Shown piece after piece: positions 36,134-36,759 of a stretch of 36,759 bases of DNA. Under the pieces are notes generated by a model. That model had not been told where the DNA came from. It saw only the letters and a list, made by a program, of their open reading frames with translations, and ran no database searches. This stretch comes from Deltaproteobacteria bacterium (GTDB taxonomy: Bacteria > Myxococcota_A > UBA9160 > SZUA-336), in contig JAFDDB010000018.1 in the NCBI GenBank assembly GCA_019311115.1, positions 1 to 36,759 of the forward strand. Reading direction: 5' to 3'. Position numbers and translations under genes: made by a program. How positions within the stretch are numbered: position 1 is the stretch's first letter; every line of letters starts with the position of its first letter.

Positions 36134-36759
36134 CGGACTCCGCAGCGAGCCCGTCTCGCGCCGCGGAGCACCGCTGCGGCGTCGTGGCGCTGCTCGGCCG
36201 GCCCAACGCCGGCAAGTCGACGCTGCTGAACGCGCTGATCGGCGAGCGTCTGGCCATCACCTCGCAGCGCGCGCAGACCACGCGCGGCCGGGTGCTGGGC
36301 GTCGTCACCGAGCCCGACGCACAGATCATCTTCTACGACACGCCCGGCGTGCACCGCGGCCAGGCGCGGTTCAACCTGGCCATGACCGATGCCGCGCTCG
36401 AGGTCGCGGCCGATGCGGACGTGCGCCTGCTGCTCTTCGACGCGACCGCGCGCTGGGACATCCCCGAGGAGAAGCTGGCGGAGCTTCCCGCACCGCTGCT
36501 GCTGGTGCGAACGCAGTGCGACCGCGGCGCCCCGGGACCCGTCCCGTCGCCGGAGCGCTTTGCCGACGTGATCGAGGTCTCGGCCGTCACCGGTGCCGGG
36601 CTCGACCGCCTGCGGCGCGCGATCGTCGAGCAGCTGCCGGCGGGACCGGCCCTCTACCCCGAGGACTACCTGACCGACGCGCCGCTCCGCTTCCTGGCGG
36701 CGGAGCGTATCCGCGAGGTGGGCTTCGAGCGGCTCCGCGACGAGCTGCCGTACTCGCTG
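36130..36759 (+). CDS. era: GTPase Era, 3' end cut by the window
   Basis: The first 210 residues of Era, a GTPase that binds 16S rRNA during 30S assembly. The start GTG overlaps the rnc stop (GTGA) and the frame is open to the last base. G1 is GRPNAGKST, G2 the Thr region SQRAQTTR, G3 DTPGVH and G5 SAVTG. The G4 guanine-specificity motif, normally NKxD, reads TQCD (128-131), lacking the Lys. The segment between G3 and G4 is also compressed. The KH-domain start is typical: FLAAERIREVGFERLRDELPYS. The rest of the KH domain lies outside the window. Confidence 0.93.
   Translation, partial: MTDSAASPSRAAEHRCGVVALLGRPNAGKSTLLNALIGERLAITSQRAQTTRGRVLGVVTEPDAQIIFYDTPGVHRGQARFNLAMTDAALEVAADADVRLLLFDATARWDIPEEKLAELPAPLLLVRTQCDRGAPGPVPSPERFADVIEVSAVTGAGLDRLRRAIVEQLPAGPALYPEDYLTDAPLRFLAAERIREVGFERLRDELPYSL

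Overview
The window is about 36.8 kb of very GC-rich bacterial chromosome, probably near 70% GC by eye. Genes are tightly packed, with many 1-30 bp overlaps and no gap over 300 bp. The gene order tilS-ftsH-cdaA-ybbR-glmM-pdxJ-nnrD-tsaE-lysC is the one I know from Deltaproteobacteria in the broad sense (Desulfobacterota, Myxococcota and relatives). A TPR-coupled Ser/Thr kinase and a PilT ATPase also fit that group. No species can be named. I see no transposase, integrase, phage gene or CRISPR array, so this looks like core chromosome with several lineage-specific genes.

Layout. Positions 1-288 hold the end of a lysine/arginine-rich repeat protein resembling histone H1 tails, followed by a hairpin terminator and rpoZ with a recognisable promoter. 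On the minus strand follow pilT and a soluble histidine kinase (728-3115). Three plus-strand genes of unknown function encode exported or membrane-anchored proteins (3268-6880). Next are a PLP aminotransferase (minus), then a small membrane protein with a dGTPase-like HD hydrolase (plus). A large unusual DHH-type protein overlaps queE (9760-12940), which converges on thiC (minus), preceded by a tRNA with anticodon CAT. A minus-strand cluster (15026-21077) runs, in transcription order, TPR/kinase, acyl-CoA synthetase, di-heme cytochrome lipoprotein, SLC6-type sodium symporter and a 51-residue MetS-like subunit.

From 21257 to the right edge everything is on the plus strand: tilS and ftsH, then a nearly gapless run cdaA, ybbR, glmM, a PdxJ homologue, nnrD, tsaE, lysC, a ComEA-like protein, a YihY-family protein, a cysteine desulfurase, mnmA, rnc and era (cut by the window end). 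The themes are c-di-AMP signalling with peptidoglycan precursor supply (cdaA, ybbR, glmM), tRNA maturation (tilS, tsaE, desulfurase plus mnmA) and RNA/ribosome processing (rnc, era).

The most interesting points are: a PdxJ homologue lacking all three recalled catalytic residues; an 847-residue protein joining a basic head, an unknown domain, an acidic linker and a degenerate DHH domain; an uncharacterised lipoprotein plus anchored-protein pair behind a double inverted repeat; a cytochrome lipoprotein with no normal start codon; an Era with a changed G4 motif; and -10-like hexamers placed 6-7 nt before several start codons, suggesting leaderless transcripts.
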